Positions 54,921-63,930 of a stretch of DNA of 64,000 nucleotides are shown here, piece after piece (position 1 is the stretch's first letter; each line of letters starts with the position of its first letter). The notes beneath the pieces were generated by a model that made no database searches, was not told the origin of the DNA, and worked only from the letters and a program-made list of their open reading frames with translations. The translations under genes and the position numbers were made by a program. The DNA lies in assembly GCF_013340305.1 (NCBI RefSeq), contig NZ_BLVP01000006.1, forward strand, positions 1 to 64,000, in the 5' to 3' direction. Origin of the DNA: Desulfovibrio psychrotolerans (lineage in GTDB: Bacteria > Desulfobacterota > Desulfovibrionia > Desulfovibrionales > Desulfovibrionaceae).

Positions 54921-54933
54921 GGGGGGGGGGGGG
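54921..54933 (+). repeat. homopolymer of thirteen G
   Basis: An unbroken G13 run lies between the toxin gene and the AbiV-like gene, about 110 bp ahead of the latter. A promoter-like TTGTTA-N17-TAAATC (54970-54998) stands 37 bp downstream of it. Runs of this length are prone to length change during replication. Confidence 0.95.
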
Positions 54934-55041
54934 ACCTAACTAGCAGATGCCTCCATGAAGAAACTTCCGTTGTTATCACTGCTAAGGTGAGTTAAATCTG
55001 AATTAATCTTCGCGCATAGCGCTCACCGTCGGGAGGTAGCA

Positions 55042-55311
55042 ATGACCAGTTTCCCACCCTTTGATGACCAAATCGCTGCAAACTTAAGAAATACAAGCCG
55101 GCTGTGTTACAACAATGGAAACAACCTGTTAGTTGAATCTAATATTTTATATGATCACGAACACTATGCAAGATCAGTTTCCCTAGCAATACTTTCTGAA
55201 GAAGAATTTGCCAAATCCATGATATTGGAGATTTGTTCCCAAAATCAAAGATGGGATAAAGAGATATACGATGGTATAAAAAGGCATGAAAAAAACAAGC
55301 CATGGCGGTAG
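55042..55311 (+). CDS. AbiV-like abortive-infection protein, N-terminal part
   Basis: The 89-residue product contains NNLLVESNILYDHEHYARSVSLAILSEEEFAKSMILE. This matches the helical AbiV-family signature: a helix with aromatic-Ala-Arg, then an Ala-Ile-rich helix ending in EE..K. Such proteins block phage development in known cases. GGGAGG precedes the ATG. The sequence is visibly AT-rich, with AAA, TTA and ATA codons unlike its neighbours, a sign of transfer. The frame ends early (TAG at 55309-55311) after a heptamer A-AAA-AAC that lies in frame near 55289-55296. The following gene overlaps it by 10 bp, so the two may be one protein joined by a -1 shift. Confidence 0.7.
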   Translation: MTSFPPFDDQIAANLRNTSRLCYNNGNNLLVESNILYDHEHYARSVSLAILSEEEFAKSMILEICSQNQRWDKEIYDGIKRHEKNKPWR

Positions 55312-55985
55312 CTATGAAAAATTTAACATGGCAATTTATACGCCACGCATCAGAATCTTATTTAACATTTTCTAATTATCATTTCAATATCCAGCAATCT
55401 GTCAGAAGTAATTTTGAAAAAATAAAAAAAGATTATCTTGTTAAGAAAAAAAGAGATATTCGCAAGCAAAGAGCACAATTTGTTTCACTTGACAGATATG
55501 GATTACCATCAAATACACCAGAATCATTTACCAAGAAGGAAGCTCAGTCCGATATCGACAGCGCTGTTAGATTCCGAGCCTGCCTTGAGCTCGTATATGG
55601 AGAACGCTCCCCTCACGACCCTCTCTTCCGTACTCTAACCACTTTAAATTACTCGCACCAAGATGGCACGGTACTGAATCATGAGTCTGGAGTAACTATA
55701 AAAATGGAACCATTCGCTTGGATTGAGACTGGCTGCCAACCTGATAGAATCAGCATGAACCCGCACATAATATTGCCCAAGCTACCTTCTATTAACCCTG
55801 CCATGCTAGATGACAAGCAAAAATCAGACCTCGCCAAGATATACAAGACTTACGATTTTCCTTCCCAAATACGATCTGAGATGAGCAAGCTCGGGCTCAA
55901 GAAAACTGAATACCTTGATGAAGTCGAAGAATTAATTGATGCTTATGCAATCACCGACATTCAACAGACATCCAATGACAACTAA
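55302..55985 (+). CDS. AbiV-like protein, C-terminal part (or separate partner)
   Basis: The 227-residue product is AT-rich in codon use, mostly helical in the first third, with no recognised catalytic motif. Its start ATG overlaps the stop of the previous gene (ATGGCGGTAG) and lacks its own Shine-Dalgarno. In its -1 relation to the preceding frame, slippage at the A7 run would give a single protein of about 310 residues reading on through QAMAVAMKN. It may equally be a natural second gene or the remnant of one broken by a single-base change. A terminator-like hairpin follows. Confidence 0.55.
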   Translation: MAVAMKNLTWQFIRHASESYLTFSNYHFNIQQSVRSNFEKIKKDYLVKKKRDIRKQRAQFVSLDRYGLPSNTPESFTKKEAQSDIDSAVRFRACLELVYGERSPHDPLFRTLTTLNYSHQDGTVLNHESGVTIKMEPFAWIETGCQPDRISMNPHIILPKLPSINPAMLDDKQKSDLAKIYKTYDFPSQIRSEMSKLGLKKTEYLDEVEELIDAYAITDIQQTSNDN

Positions 55986-55987
55986 AA

Positions 55988-56017
55988 AAGCGGTTACGTC
56001 TTTCGACCTAACCGCTT
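55988..56017 (-). terminator. terminator-like hairpin at the right edge of the insert
   Basis: AAGCGGTTA/TAACCGCTT (9-bp perfect stem, 12-nt loop) is followed on the minus strand by TTTTTTAG. It would stop leftward transcription; on the plus strand the tail is A-rich. No minus-strand gene is recognised upstream of it except the tRNA-like stretch at 56027-56065. Confidence 0.65.
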
Positions 56018-56026
56018 AAATTCGCT

Positions 56027-56065
56027 TGATTGAGATGAAAGGGGTTGAACCCACTACCTCTCGAA
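56027..56065 (-). other. tRNA 3'-end-like remnant, possible attachment site
   Basis: Read on the minus strand, TTCGAGAGGTAGTGGGTTCAA continues into a stretch like the 3' half of a tRNA (GGTTCAA T-loop), but the T-stem has mismatches and the tail is not CCA. It borders the AT-rich insert on the right, as attachment-site scars of integrating elements do. No integrase gene is present and no matching direct repeat was found on the left. Confidence 0.3.
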
Positions 56066-56281
56066 TACCATGCAGGCACGCCTCATGCGCACATCGCAAG
56101 GCGGCGCGTACGCCGACAGCATACCGCCGCTTTCTTAAGAACCGTTAAGTGTTTCCCGCGCTTGATACCGGAGCGGAAAGGTATTACAGGAATGGGAGTA
56201 GCTACCATACCCGTGTTCACCATCGGCTCATGTCACTCCCCGCCAACGCGGAAGGCATGATGCCACCAAGGAGTTTTTCAT

Positions 56282-57610
56282 ATGTACGCAGCCGCCCGCA
56301 GGCGAATATTCATCCCCCTTCTGTTGCTCGCTCTGGCCCTGCCCGTCAGTGCCCATGCCGAAATGACCTACGACCTTGAGGCCACTGTCCGCAAGGCGCT
56401 TGCTGACAACCCGAGCATAGAGGCATCCCGCGCCACCGCTCTGGGTGCGGAAGAGGGCCGCAAGGCCGCACGGGGCGCGTTCGGCCCCAGCCTGAGTTCC
56501 ACCTACAGCTACACATACAACGACCACAAGAAAAACACCCGGCAGAATCCCATCTCTGACGACGACTACTACACGCTCACCGCGTCCGTCACGCAGCCGG
56601 TGTTTACCGGGTTCAACCTGCTTTCCACCTACCAGAAGGCGGAACTGACCAAGGAAAGTGCCGAGCTGGCTAAAAATCTCACCGAGCTCAGCCTCATCCT
56701 GAACGTGCAGGAGAACTTTATTAACCTGCTCGTGGCGCGCGAGAACGTACGCAGCGCACAGGCCACCGTAGACCGCCTTGCCTCGCAGTTGCAGGTAACG
56801 CAAGCCTATTACGATGTTGGCCTGCAGCCCCGCATAGACGTGCTGCGCGCCGAAGTGCAGCTTTCTGATGCGGAAAACTCGCAGCTTCAGGCCCAGAACG
56901 CGCTGGAGACACAGCACGCGCGCCTGAACACCCTGCTCAACCTGCCCCTTGAGGCCGATGTGGACTACAAGGGCGAACTTACGTTCATTCCCACGCCTCT
57001 GGATCTGGAATCCAGCCTTGACGTGGCCGCCTCCAACCGCCCCGACCTGCTCATTGCGCGCAAGGCCGTGGAGATTGCCGCAAAGGATCTGAAGATTCGC
57101 GAGAGCGACTTCTATCCGCATGCCTCCGCATCCTTCAACTGGTCCAGGATGGGCGACCACCCCAGGGTGGACGGAAGCGAATTTGCCTCTACCGAGTTCA
57201 GCAGCTGGTACGCCAAGGGAACCGTTTCATGGGAACTGTTCTCGTGGGGAACCACCTACTACGCCACCCAGCAGGCCAAGCAGACCATAGCCCAGCTTAA
57301 GGCGGAAGAAGCCAACACATGGCAGGAAGCGCTGTACGAGATTAAGTCGCGCCACCTGAGCATAGGCGAAGCGGCCAAGCGCATAAAGGTTGCGCAGAAG
57401 ACCGTGGATTCCGCGCAGGAAGCCTACCGCATGGCCCTTGCACGGTATCAGGCACAGGTGGGCACGAACAACGACGTGCTGGACGCTCAGGCAGACCTCT
57501 CCTCCGCAGAGGCTTCGCTGACCAAGGCGCAGGGCGACTACATGATCTCTATCGCCCGCCTGTACAACGCCGTGGGCGAAAAGAACCCCGGCCTGAACGG
57601 CAATCCCTAG
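56282..57610 (+). CDS. TolC-family outer-membrane efflux protein
   Basis: The 442-residue protein has a signal peptide (about 1-26, ending AHA). Two internally similar halves follow, of coiled helices and short strands, characteristic of TolC/OEP proteins (LTASVTQPVFTGFNLLSTY ... GTVSWELFSWGTTYYATQQAKQ). It forms a trimeric outer-membrane channel for an adaptor-pump complex. AAGGAG lies 8 bp ahead of the ATG. No pump gene is adjacent; the adaptor at 52770 is the nearest candidate partner. The upstream region contains GTAGCTAC (56198-56205), the same 8-bp palindrome seen in the toxin-antitoxin operator. A strong terminator follows. Confidence 0.92.
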   Translation: MYAAARRRIFIPLLLLALALPVSAHAEMTYDLEATVRKALADNPSIEASRATALGAEEGRKAARGAFGPSLSSTYSYTYNDHKKNTRQNPISDDDYYTLTASVTQPVFTGFNLLSTYQKAELTKESAELAKNLTELSLILNVQENFINLLVARENVRSAQATVDRLASQLQVTQAYYDVGLQPRIDVLRAEVQLSDAENSQLQAQNALETQHARLNTLLNLPLEADVDYKGELTFIPTPLDLESSLDVAASNRPDLLIARKAVEIAAKDLKIRESDFYPHASASFNWSRMGDHPRVDGSEFASTEFSSWYAKGTVSWELFSWGTTYYATQQAKQTIAQLKAEEANTWQEALYEIKSRHLSIGEAAKRIKVAQKTVDSAQEAYRMALARYQAQVGTNNDVLDAQADLSSAEASLTKAQGDYMISIARLYNAVGEKNPGLNGNP

Positions 57611-57634
57611 CCTTTTCTTTCCTCCCGAAAAATC

Positions 57635-57666
57635 AGAGGCCGGGCAGCGTGTGCTGCCCGGCCTCT
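57635..57666. terminator. bidirectional intrinsic terminator
   Basis: A 14-bp perfect stem (AGAGGCCGGGCAGC/GCTGCCCGGCCTCT) with a 4-nt loop has TCTCTTTTATTT on the plus strand and GATTTTTC on the minus strand. It ends the TolC-like gene and eno. Confidence 0.93.
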
Positions 57667-57688
57667 TCTCTTTTATTTCCGTAAGGGC

Positions 57689-59056
<1,368 letters not shown>

Positions 59057-59842
59057 TTATTGTCCTGTTCCGCTTTCCGTATATAAAAGCCGCAGGCCTT
59101 CCAGCAACAGGTCCGGCCTGACATGGTCAAAACACGTGGCCACACGGGCGATGGACACGGCGAATCCGCCCGTTGCCACCACCTCCATGGGGCCTTCCAG
59201 CACGGTGCGCAACCGCACGCACACGCCTTCGGTCATGGAAGCAAAGCCGAAAATGAAGCCGTGGTTCAGGCTGGTTGAGGTACACCGCCCCACCACGGGC
59301 ATGTCTTCCGCCACTTCCAGACTTATGCGCGGCAGCTTGGCCGTGCGCGATGCCAGCGCCCCCGCAGAGGACTTTACCCCCGGACAGATCAGTCCGCCGA
59401 GGTAGGCGTTGTCCTGCACGCAGTCAAAGGTTGTGGCCGTTCCGTAATCCACGGAAACGAGCGAGCGAGGCCCCGGATAGAGCCTGCGCGCGGCATACGC
59501 CGCCACAAGGCGGTCTGCCCCCACCTGCTCCGGATGAGTATATCTGTTTTCCAGCGGCACGGGAATATCTCCCGGGGCAAGCAGCAGTTTTTTTCCGAAA
59601 TACCGGGAGCATGCCTCCCGCATAAGCGGGTCCAGACTGGGCACCACCGAACTGCCCACGCACGCCTCCACCTGCTCCGGCGCTACCCCCGCGTGACGCA
59701 GGGCATCCAGCAGCCGCAGCCCCATGGAGTCCGCAGTCTGATCCTGATCAGTGGGCAGCACGTACGAAGTCTGCACACCCGCTGCCGTGGCAAGCCCCAT
59801 CTTCACGTTGGTGTTGCCTATATCAAACAGAAGTATTGTCAT
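59057..59842 (-). CDS. coaX: type III pantothenate kinase
   Basis: CoaX phosphorylates pantothenate, the first step of coenzyme A synthesis. The 261-residue protein has the ASKHA-type phosphate motif LLFDIGNTNVKMGL at the N-terminus, the substrate segment NRYTHPEQVGADRLVAAYAA, VDYGTATTFDCV and GGLICPGV. Its length is typical of CoaX. It lies upstream of eno and probably shares its transcript. Confidence 0.95.
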   Translation of the reverse strand: MTILLFDIGNTNVKMGLATAAGVQTSYVLPTDQDQTADSMGLRLLDALRHAGVAPEQVEACVGSSVVPSLDPLMREACSRYFGKKLLLAPGDIPVPLENRYTHPEQVGADRLVAAYAARRLYPGPRSLVSVDYGTATTFDCVQDNAYLGGLICPGVKSSAGALASRTAKLPRISLEVAEDMPVVGRCTSTSLNHGFIFGFASMTEGVCVRLRTVLEGPMEVVATGGFAVSIARVATCFDHVRPDLLLEGLRLLYTESGTGQ

Positions 59843-60147
59843 GGCATCCCGTCTTTGGGCTCACGCGACCGGTCATCTTGCCGCCGCGCGTGAACCGCCG
59901 CCTTGGTGCACAAAGCGTGAACCGTATCTGCCCACCGGCGCAATGATTAAACACCACACCGTACCAAGAAAACCGGGCAGCGCATAGCCGCCATTTGCCG
60001 CCTTGCGCATAGCCCGCAACCGGGCGGCATGCAGCGGCACCTATCCTCTTTGGCGTGAAATGACAAGCAGATGCGCAGATATACTTGCGCAAATGTACAC
60101 AACCACTTACAAGGGGTATGTTCCATTACCTTGACAAAGGAGTCACC
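59843..60147. other. divergent intergenic region, no gene seen
   Basis: This 305-bp gap separates coaX (leftward) and the cytochrome operon (rightward). A TTGCGCAA palindrome at about 60087-60094 and a poor promoter match nearby are visible. No repeat array or terminator was found. The promoter of the cytochrome genes is not identified. Confidence 0.4.
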
Positions 60148-61239
60148 ATGTCGCCTGCCGGACTCATTCCTCCGCCTGATGCCATACCTGTCAGTTGGGG
60201 ATGGCTGGAATCGCTGCTGGTTCTCACGTTTACTGCCCACATACTGCTCATGAACGCGGTTGCGGGCGGGGCCTTTGTCTGCGCCGTACGCTCCCTGAGC
60301 TACCGCTCGGACGCTGCGGTACGTGAGCTTTCCCACGCGCTGCCCACACTGTTCGCCCTTACGGTGAACTTCGGGGTGGCACCGCTCCTGTTCGCGCAGA
60401 TGCTGTACGGGCAGTTCTTCTACACCAGTTCCGTGCTCATGGCGGCATACTGGCTCTCTGTGGTCTTTCTCGCCATCGCCGCCTATTACGGCATGTATCT
60501 CTTCCAGTATAAATATGATGCATGGACGCACAGCCGCTGGCTTATTGCCATGGTCTGCGCCGTGCTGCTGTTCATGGGCTTTATCTTTTCCAACAACATG
60601 ACCATGATGCTTCGCCCGGAGGCATGGCTGGCCTATTTCGGCACGCCGGAAAACCCCGCAGGCGGCACCATGGGCGGCACCATGCTCAACCTTGGCGACC
60701 CCGCGCTGCTGCCCCGCTATCTGCATTTTATGGTGGCCGCGCTGGCCGTGGGGGGCCTTACGCTGGCCCTGCTGTTCGACCACCGCCTGCGCAGGGGCAC
60801 CGTAACGCCGGATGAAGCCGGCCGCCATATCCGCTTCGGCATGATGTGGTTTACCGTGGGCACCGCCTCACAACTGCTGGTGGGCAGCGCGTTCCTCGGT
60901 TCTCTGCCGCTGGAAATCCGGCAGCTCTTTCTGGGTGCCTCCACCTTCCATACCGGAGCCTTCGCCATTGCGCTGGTCTGCGTGGCCATAACCCTGCACT
61001 ACAGCGTGCGCAACCGCGTTTTACCCACCGCCGTGGCACTGGCCTGCACCGTGCTGGCCATGTCTGTGGTGCGCGCACTGGTCCGCGCAGCCTATCTGGC
61101 TCCCTACTTCTCGGTGCGCGACCTGCCCGTGCAGCCGGACTACTCCCCCATGGTGCTGTTCGCGGTCATTCTGGCGGCGGGCCTGTGGTGCATCTGGTTC
61201 ATGGTCCGGCTGGCGTTCCGCCGGAACAAGGAGGAATAG
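60148..61239 (+). CDS. CydA-like integral membrane subunit (cytochrome bd-type fold)
   Basis: The 363-residue protein has about nine transmembrane helices and no signal peptide. Helix 1 carries TFTAHILLMNAVAGGAF, matching the haem-ligand histidine helix of CydA. The next pair (NFGVAPLLFAQMLYGQFFY; VLMAAYWLSVVFLAI) matches CydA helices 2-3. Full CydA features such as the Q-loop are missing. AAAGGAG precedes the ATG at 60148. It is followed after one base by a CydA-like/multihaem protein, so the two should form a membrane complex. A role as haem b-carrying quinol-reactive subunit is inference. Confidence 0.72.
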   Translation: MSPAGLIPPPDAIPVSWGWLESLLVLTFTAHILLMNAVAGGAFVCAVRSLSYRSDAAVRELSHALPTLFALTVNFGVAPLLFAQMLYGQFFYTSSVLMAAYWLSVVFLAIAAYYGMYLFQYKYDAWTHSRWLIAMVCAVLLFMGFIFSNNMTMMLRPEAWLAYFGTPENPAGGTMGGTMLNLGDPALLPRYLHFMVAALAVGGLTLALLFDHRLRRGTVTPDEAGRHIRFGMMWFTVGTASQLLVGSAFLGSLPLEIRQLFLGASTFHTGAFAIALVCVAITLHYSVRNRVLPTAVALACTVLAMSVVRALVRAAYLAPYFSVRDLPVQPDYSPMVLFAVILAAGLWCIWFMVRLAFRRNKEE

Positions 61240-61240
61240 C

Positions 61241-63889
61241 ATGGATTATCCGATCTGGTGGATTCCCGCTCTCTCCGGCGGCTTTATCATCGCCGTCATG
61301 GCCGTCTTCCATGTGTTCATCGCCCACTTTGCCGTGGGCGGCGGCCTGTTCCTCGTGCTTACGGAACACAAGGCCTACCGCGAAAACAGTCCGGCCATCC
61401 TGAACTACGTGAAACGCCACACCAAATTCTTTCTGCTGCTGACCATGGTGGCGGGCGGCATGACGGGCGTGGGCATCTGGTTCACCATTGGCCTGCTCTC
61501 CCCGGCCGCCACTTCCACGCTGGTACACAGCTTCGGGTTCGGCTGGGCCATAGAATGGGTCTTTTTCCTGTGCGAGATAGTGGCGCTTCTGCTCTACCAT
61601 TACCGCTTCAACCAGATGAACCGGCGTGACCACCTTGTGCTGGGCTGGTTCTATTTCCTTTTTGCCTTCCTTTCGCTGTTCGTCATCAACGGCATAATCA
61701 CCATGATGCTCACCCCCGGCCAGTGGCTGCACACAGGCCGCTTCTGGGACGGATTCTTCAATCCCACCTTCTGGCCTTCGCTGTTTCTGCGCGGTTCCAT
61801 CTGTCTTATGGGCGCGGGCCTGTTTGCGCTGGTCACCGCCATCCGCATACAAGAACCCCATGACCGCGAAAGCATGGTCCGCTACGCCGTGCGCTGGATA
61901 GCCGTGCCCTTTCTCATCATGGTGCCTTCCGGCCTGTGGTATGTCTTTGCCCTACCGGAGCCGCAGTTCAGCATGGTGGTGCAAAAGTCGGCGCAAACCC
62001 CGCAACTGGTGCGCCTGTTCTATCCCATCACCATTGCCATCATCCTCGGCGGGCTGCTGGTTGTCCGGATGCGCGCCCGCGTGCTGCGCACCGGGCTGGT
62101 GTGGGTGCTGGTGCTCACCGGGCTGGTCCACATAGGCACCTTTGAATGGATACGCGAGGCGGGCCGCCGCCCCTATCTCATCCACGGGCACACGTGGTCC
62201 AACTCGGTCAAGGTAGCGGAAACGGAGCGTATCCGCGAGGAAGGCGCGCTCAGCGTGGCCCGCTGGGTCACCCTGCGCACCGTCACCCCGGAGAACATGG
62301 TGGACGCGGGCAAGGAACTCTACCGCCTGCAGTGTCTTGCCTGTCACAGCATCGGCGGGCCCATGCTCTCGGCAGATACCCGCACAGCCGCCCTCACCCA
62401 ATACGGGCTGGAGGCGCAACTGGCCGGACAGGGCCGCCTGCGCACCTTTATGCCCCCCTTCATGGGCACCGATGAAGAACGCATGGCTCTGGCCGCCTAC
62501 ATCACCGAGACCATACACAAGCGCGATCCTTCCGGCCCCGCCATTGCCCCGCAGGCCATGGCCACGCTGCTGCCCGGCTTTAACAGGCACGAGGCGGAAT
62601 ATGTGCTGGTGGCATGGGCCACCATGGGCATGACCACCTTAGCGGACAACTTTGAGCACTTTACCATGCAGGCTCCCGGCATGACCGTGCGTGCCCAGCT
62701 GGTACGCCGGGGCGATTCGCCGGAGCTGGTTACAGAGGATGTAACGCTCACGTACAGCATGGAAAAAGGCTTTGCAGACCCAGCAGCCCATGTGCGGTTC
62801 TGGGATGTGGCCAAGGCCCAGTTCGGGACGGATGTGCCCAGAAACACCGGCATTGCCCCCGGCGGTATGCCCGGTGCTCCCATAGAGGGGCCGTTTGCCG
62901 TGGACGAGGGCCGCCGCCTGTTCGAGGTGAACGGTCTTGCCGCCATGCCCTACAATGACGACGGCTCCGTGAATCCCTACCCGCTGGTCACCGTGGAGGC
63001 GCGCGATGCCTCCGGCGAACTGCTGGCATCCACCCGCGTGCCCCTGCCTGTTTCCACGGAGTGGGGCTGCCGCAACTGCCATGACGGCGAATGGCGCGTG
63101 CAGGGCAAAACGGGCATGTCTGACCTGACCGCGCGCAATATCCTTGCCGCGCACGACAAGATAAGCCGCTCAGACCTTGTGGCCCGCGCCGCTTCCGGCA
63201 ACCCGGTGCTCTGTCAGAGCTGCCACGGCTCCGCCAAGCTCGGTACCGCAGGGCAGGAAGAGCTCATCGGCTTCTCCGCCGCCGTGCACGGCTGGCACGC
63301 CAACTATCTGGGCGAAAAGGACGACCGCAGCTGCAAGAGCTGCCACCCCGCCGCCCGCAATTCCATCACGCAGGGTATGCGCGGCGTGCACGCGGCCAAG
63401 GGGCTTACCTGCATGAACTGCCACGGCACGCTGGAAGACCATGCCCTTGGCCTGCTCAAAAGGGAAAAGGAAGAAGGCAAACAAGGGGCGGACAAGCTCA
63501 TGACCTACCTTATCCCCCGCAGGGCTGCCTCGCTGGATGAGGTCATGGCCCGCACCGCGTGGACCAGTGAGCCGGACTGCATGGCCTGCCACGACTTCTT
63601 CACCACGCCGGGGGCGGATGCCTCTGCCGCCCACCAGTGGACAGCCGATCCTTCCCAACTGTACAGCGAAAAGCAGGACGACATGGCCGCCATGATGTGT
63701 CAGGCCTGCCACGGCCCCACCCACGGCCTGTATCCGGCGGAAAACGCCTACGGCAAAGAACGCAACAACATCATCCCCCTGCAGTACCAGAACCTTGCCG
63801 GACCTCTGGGCAGGGGAGACAACTGCATATGCCACACGCGCGAGATGACCATGTACGAATCCGCGCACCATCCCATAATTCCCAAATAG
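61241..63889 (+). CDS. CydA-like membrane protein fused to c-type cytochrome domains
   Basis: The 882-residue protein has three parts. Residues about 1-330 form roughly eight helices with CydA-like motifs (FHVFIAHFAVGGG; GGMTGVGIWFTIGL; FGFGWAIEWVFFLCEI). Residues about 340-470 form a class I cytochrome c domain with CLACH (Cys365) and a likely Met ligand in FMPPFMG. Residues about 600-882 form a multihaem domain with CxxCH at Cys610, 658, 698, 724, 780 and 820, plus a CxCH at Cys862. Seven canonical c haems are thus predicted on the periplasmic side. It starts 1 bp after its partner and ends at a strong terminator. The likely role is quinol oxidation with electron transfer to periplasmic cytochromes. 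The family is not one I can name. Confidence 0.8.
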   Translation: MDYPIWWIPALSGGFIIAVMAVFHVFIAHFAVGGGLFLVLTEHKAYRENSPAILNYVKRHTKFFLLLTMVAGGMTGVGIWFTIGLLSPAATSTLVHSFGFGWAIEWVFFLCEIVALLLYHYRFNQMNRRDHLVLGWFYFLFAFLSLFVINGIITMMLTPGQWLHTGRFWDGFFNPTFWPSLFLRGSICLMGAGLFALVTAIRIQEPHDRESMVRYAVRWIAVPFLIMVPSGLWYVFALPEPQFSMVVQKSAQTPQLVRLFYPITIAIILGGLLVVRMRARVLRTGLVWVLVLTGLVHIGTFEWIREAGRRPYLIHGHTWSNSVKVAETERIREEGALSVARWVTLRTVTPENMVDAGKELYRLQCLACHSIGGPMLSADTRTAALTQYGLEAQLAGQGRLRTFMPPFMGTDEERMALAAYITETIHKRDPSGPAIAPQAMATLLPGFNRHEAEYVLVAWATMGMTTLADNFEHFTMQAPGMTVRAQLVRRGDSPELVTEDVTLTYSMEKGFADPAAHVRFWDVAKAQFGTDVPRNTGIAPGGMPGAPIEGPFAVDEGRRLFEVNGLAAMPYNDDGSVNPYPLVTVEARDASGELLASTRVPLPVSTEWGCRNCHDGEWRVQGKTGMSDLTARNILAAHDKISRSDLVARAASGNPVLCQSCHGSAKLGTAGQEELIGFSAAVHGWHANYLGEKDDRSCKSCHPAARNSITQGMRGVHAAKGLTCMNCHGTLEDHALGLLKREKEEGKQGADKLMTYLIPRRAASLDEVMARTAWTSEPDCMACHDFFTTPGADASAAHQWTADPSQLYSEKQDDMAAMMCQACHGPTHGLYPAENAYGKERNNIIPLQYQNLAGPLGRGDNCICHTREMTMYESAHHPIIPK

Positions 63890-63900
63890 CAACGTCTGTT

Positions 63901-63930
63901 CGGGCCGCGCGGCATCTGCCGCGCGGCCCG
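63901..63930 (+). terminator. intrinsic terminator of the cytochrome operon
   Basis: A 13-bp perfect stem (CGGGCCGCGCGGC/GCCGCGCGGCCCG) with a 4-nt loop is followed by GCTTCTTTCTG. It lies 11 bp after the stop codon. The last 70 bases of the window hold nothing recognisable. Confidence 0.88.

Noticed and set aside
54838-56060. Direct repeats bounding the insert
   Set aside because: A GAGAGGTAG match exists at both ends, but in opposite orientation and only 9 bp long, so it is likely chance.
56027-56065. Functional tRNA gene
   Set aside because: The T-stem has mismatches, no full cloverleaf can be drawn, and the 3' end is not CCA-like.
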